A stretch of 5,723 bases of DNA. Source: Dehalococcoidia bacterium. Its GTDB lineage: Bacteria; Chloroflexota; Dehalococcoidia; Dehalococcoidales; BS750m-G39. Every line of letters starts with the position of its first letter. Position 1 is the stretch's first letter. The position numbers were made by a program, and so were the translations under genes. This document shows, in pieces, positions 5,496 through 5,723 of the stretch. Location of the stretch: NCBI GenBank assembly GCA_030616265.1, contig JAUWXS010000049.1:1-5723 (forward strand), read 5' to 3'. Below the pieces are notes generated by a model, which searched no databases, had not been told where the DNA came from, and saw only the letters and a program-made list of their open reading frames with translations.

Positions 5496-5542
5496 TGTCA
5501 TTGCGAGGAAGTTCTTCGGCTGAAGAACGACGAAGCAATCTC
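5496..5542. repeat. Second full copy of the palindromic dispersed repeat
   Basis: The layout matches the copy at 332-376. The outer arms are ATTGC (5500-5504) with GCAAT (5535-5539). The inner 7-bp stem is GTTCTTC (5511-5517) with GAAGAAC (5522-5528), around a GGCT loop. Relative to the first copy, one stem position has changed on both arms (C to T and G to A), so pairing is kept. The short TATCTAC sequence after the unit is also shared with the other copy. Confidence 0.85.
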
Positions 5543-5604
5543 TATCTACGTCTTGCCCCCACCCCCCTTTTTTATCTTTACCCACCCACCACCCTTGAAT
5601 GAAC

Positions 5605-5624
5605 AGAGGGGCTGGCGCCCCTCT
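5605..5624. other. Perfect 8-bp stem-loop in the intergenic region
   Basis: AGAGGGGC (5605-5612) pairs with GCCCCTCT (5617-5624) around a TGGC tetraloop. Neither strand has a T-run directly after it, so a terminator is possible but not supported. The gene it might serve would be outside the window. Confidence 0.5.
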
Positions 5625-5646
5625 TAAACACCCCCTCGAACTCTAC

Positions 5647-5711
5647 TGTCATTCTGAAGGAGCGCAGCAGCAGCCTGTCATTCTGAAGGAGCGCAGCGAC
5701 TGAAGAATCTC
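5647..5711. repeat. Two tandem copies of the GTCATTCTGAAGGAGCGCAGC repeat
   Basis: Direct copies begin at 5647 and 5676. The second is complete, with outer arms ATTCT (5680-5684) and AGAAT (5704-5708), ending in CTC. The first is cut after GCGCAGC. The unit resembles the GTCATTGCGAGG element in layout (GTCATT at one end, AATCTC at the other), with both arms changed together, so the two look like related subfamilies. Confidence 0.75.
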
Positions 5712-5723
5712 AAGAGAGTCAAT

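Larger units (their letters stand above)
5455..5723. other. Non-coding region with repeats upstream of bfn
   Basis: From the bfn promoter to the window edge I see no gene on either strand. The region holds one full GTCATTGCGAGG-type repeat (5496-5542), a C-rich tract followed by six T (around 5553-5571), an 8-bp hairpin (5605-5624), and two copies of a GTCATTCTGAAGG-type repeat at the edge. It looks like an accumulation site for non-autonomous repeats. Confidence 0.7.

Noticed and set aside
5605..5624. Rho-independent terminator
   Set aside because: The stem is strong, but no T-run follows on either strand. The six-T tract at about 5566-5571 lies on the wrong side for a plus-strand reading.

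Overview
The window carries most of an F-type ATP synthase (atp) operon, read entirely from the minus strand, preceded by a separate bifunctional-nuclease gene. Reading from right to left, the order is: a non-coding region with dispersed repeats (5393-5723), bfn (DUF151 nuclease), a terminator, a promoter, an atpZ/atpI-like gene, atpB (a), atpE (c), an unlisted 36-codon membrane ORF, atpF (b), atpH (delta), atpA (alpha), a repeat-filled gap, and the first 72 codons of atpG (gamma), which is cut by the left edge. atpD and atpC would be expected beyond that edge.

The organism looks like a member of the Chloroflexota, most likely class Dehalococcoidia. This is an inference from remembered features: subunit a with an extra hydrophobic N-terminal segment starting MAKRGCLGCSFP, the alpha/delta/b sequence style, and the abundant 'GTCATTGCGAGG...GAAGCAATCTC' and 'GTCATTCTGAAGG...AGAATCTC' dispersed repeats. 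No rRNA or other decisive marker is present. The ion-binding region of subunit c lacks the polar residues of sodium-type rings, so a proton-coupled enzyme is the better guess.

The control signals are unusually readable. bfn has a near-consensus sigma-A promoter (TTGACA-17-TAAAAT), a strong Shine-Dalgarno sequence and a rho-independent terminator. The atp operon has its own promoter (TTGACC-17-extended TGATATGCT), so close to the atpZ start codon that the message should be leaderless or nearly so. Coupling is tight afterwards: atpZ and atpB overlap by one base, and the atpB/atpE, atpF/atpH and atpH/atpA gaps are about 20 bp. Two junctions break the pattern. The 227-bp atpE-atpF gap holds a well-initiated 36-residue single-helix protein gene followed by two stem-loops. 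The 167-bp atpA-atpG gap is largely filled by dispersed repeats, and the atpA stop codon lies at the repeat edge.

The most interesting candidate for something undescribed is the small membrane protein between subunits c and b. The next is the repeat family, whose copies show compensatory changes in their hairpin arms.
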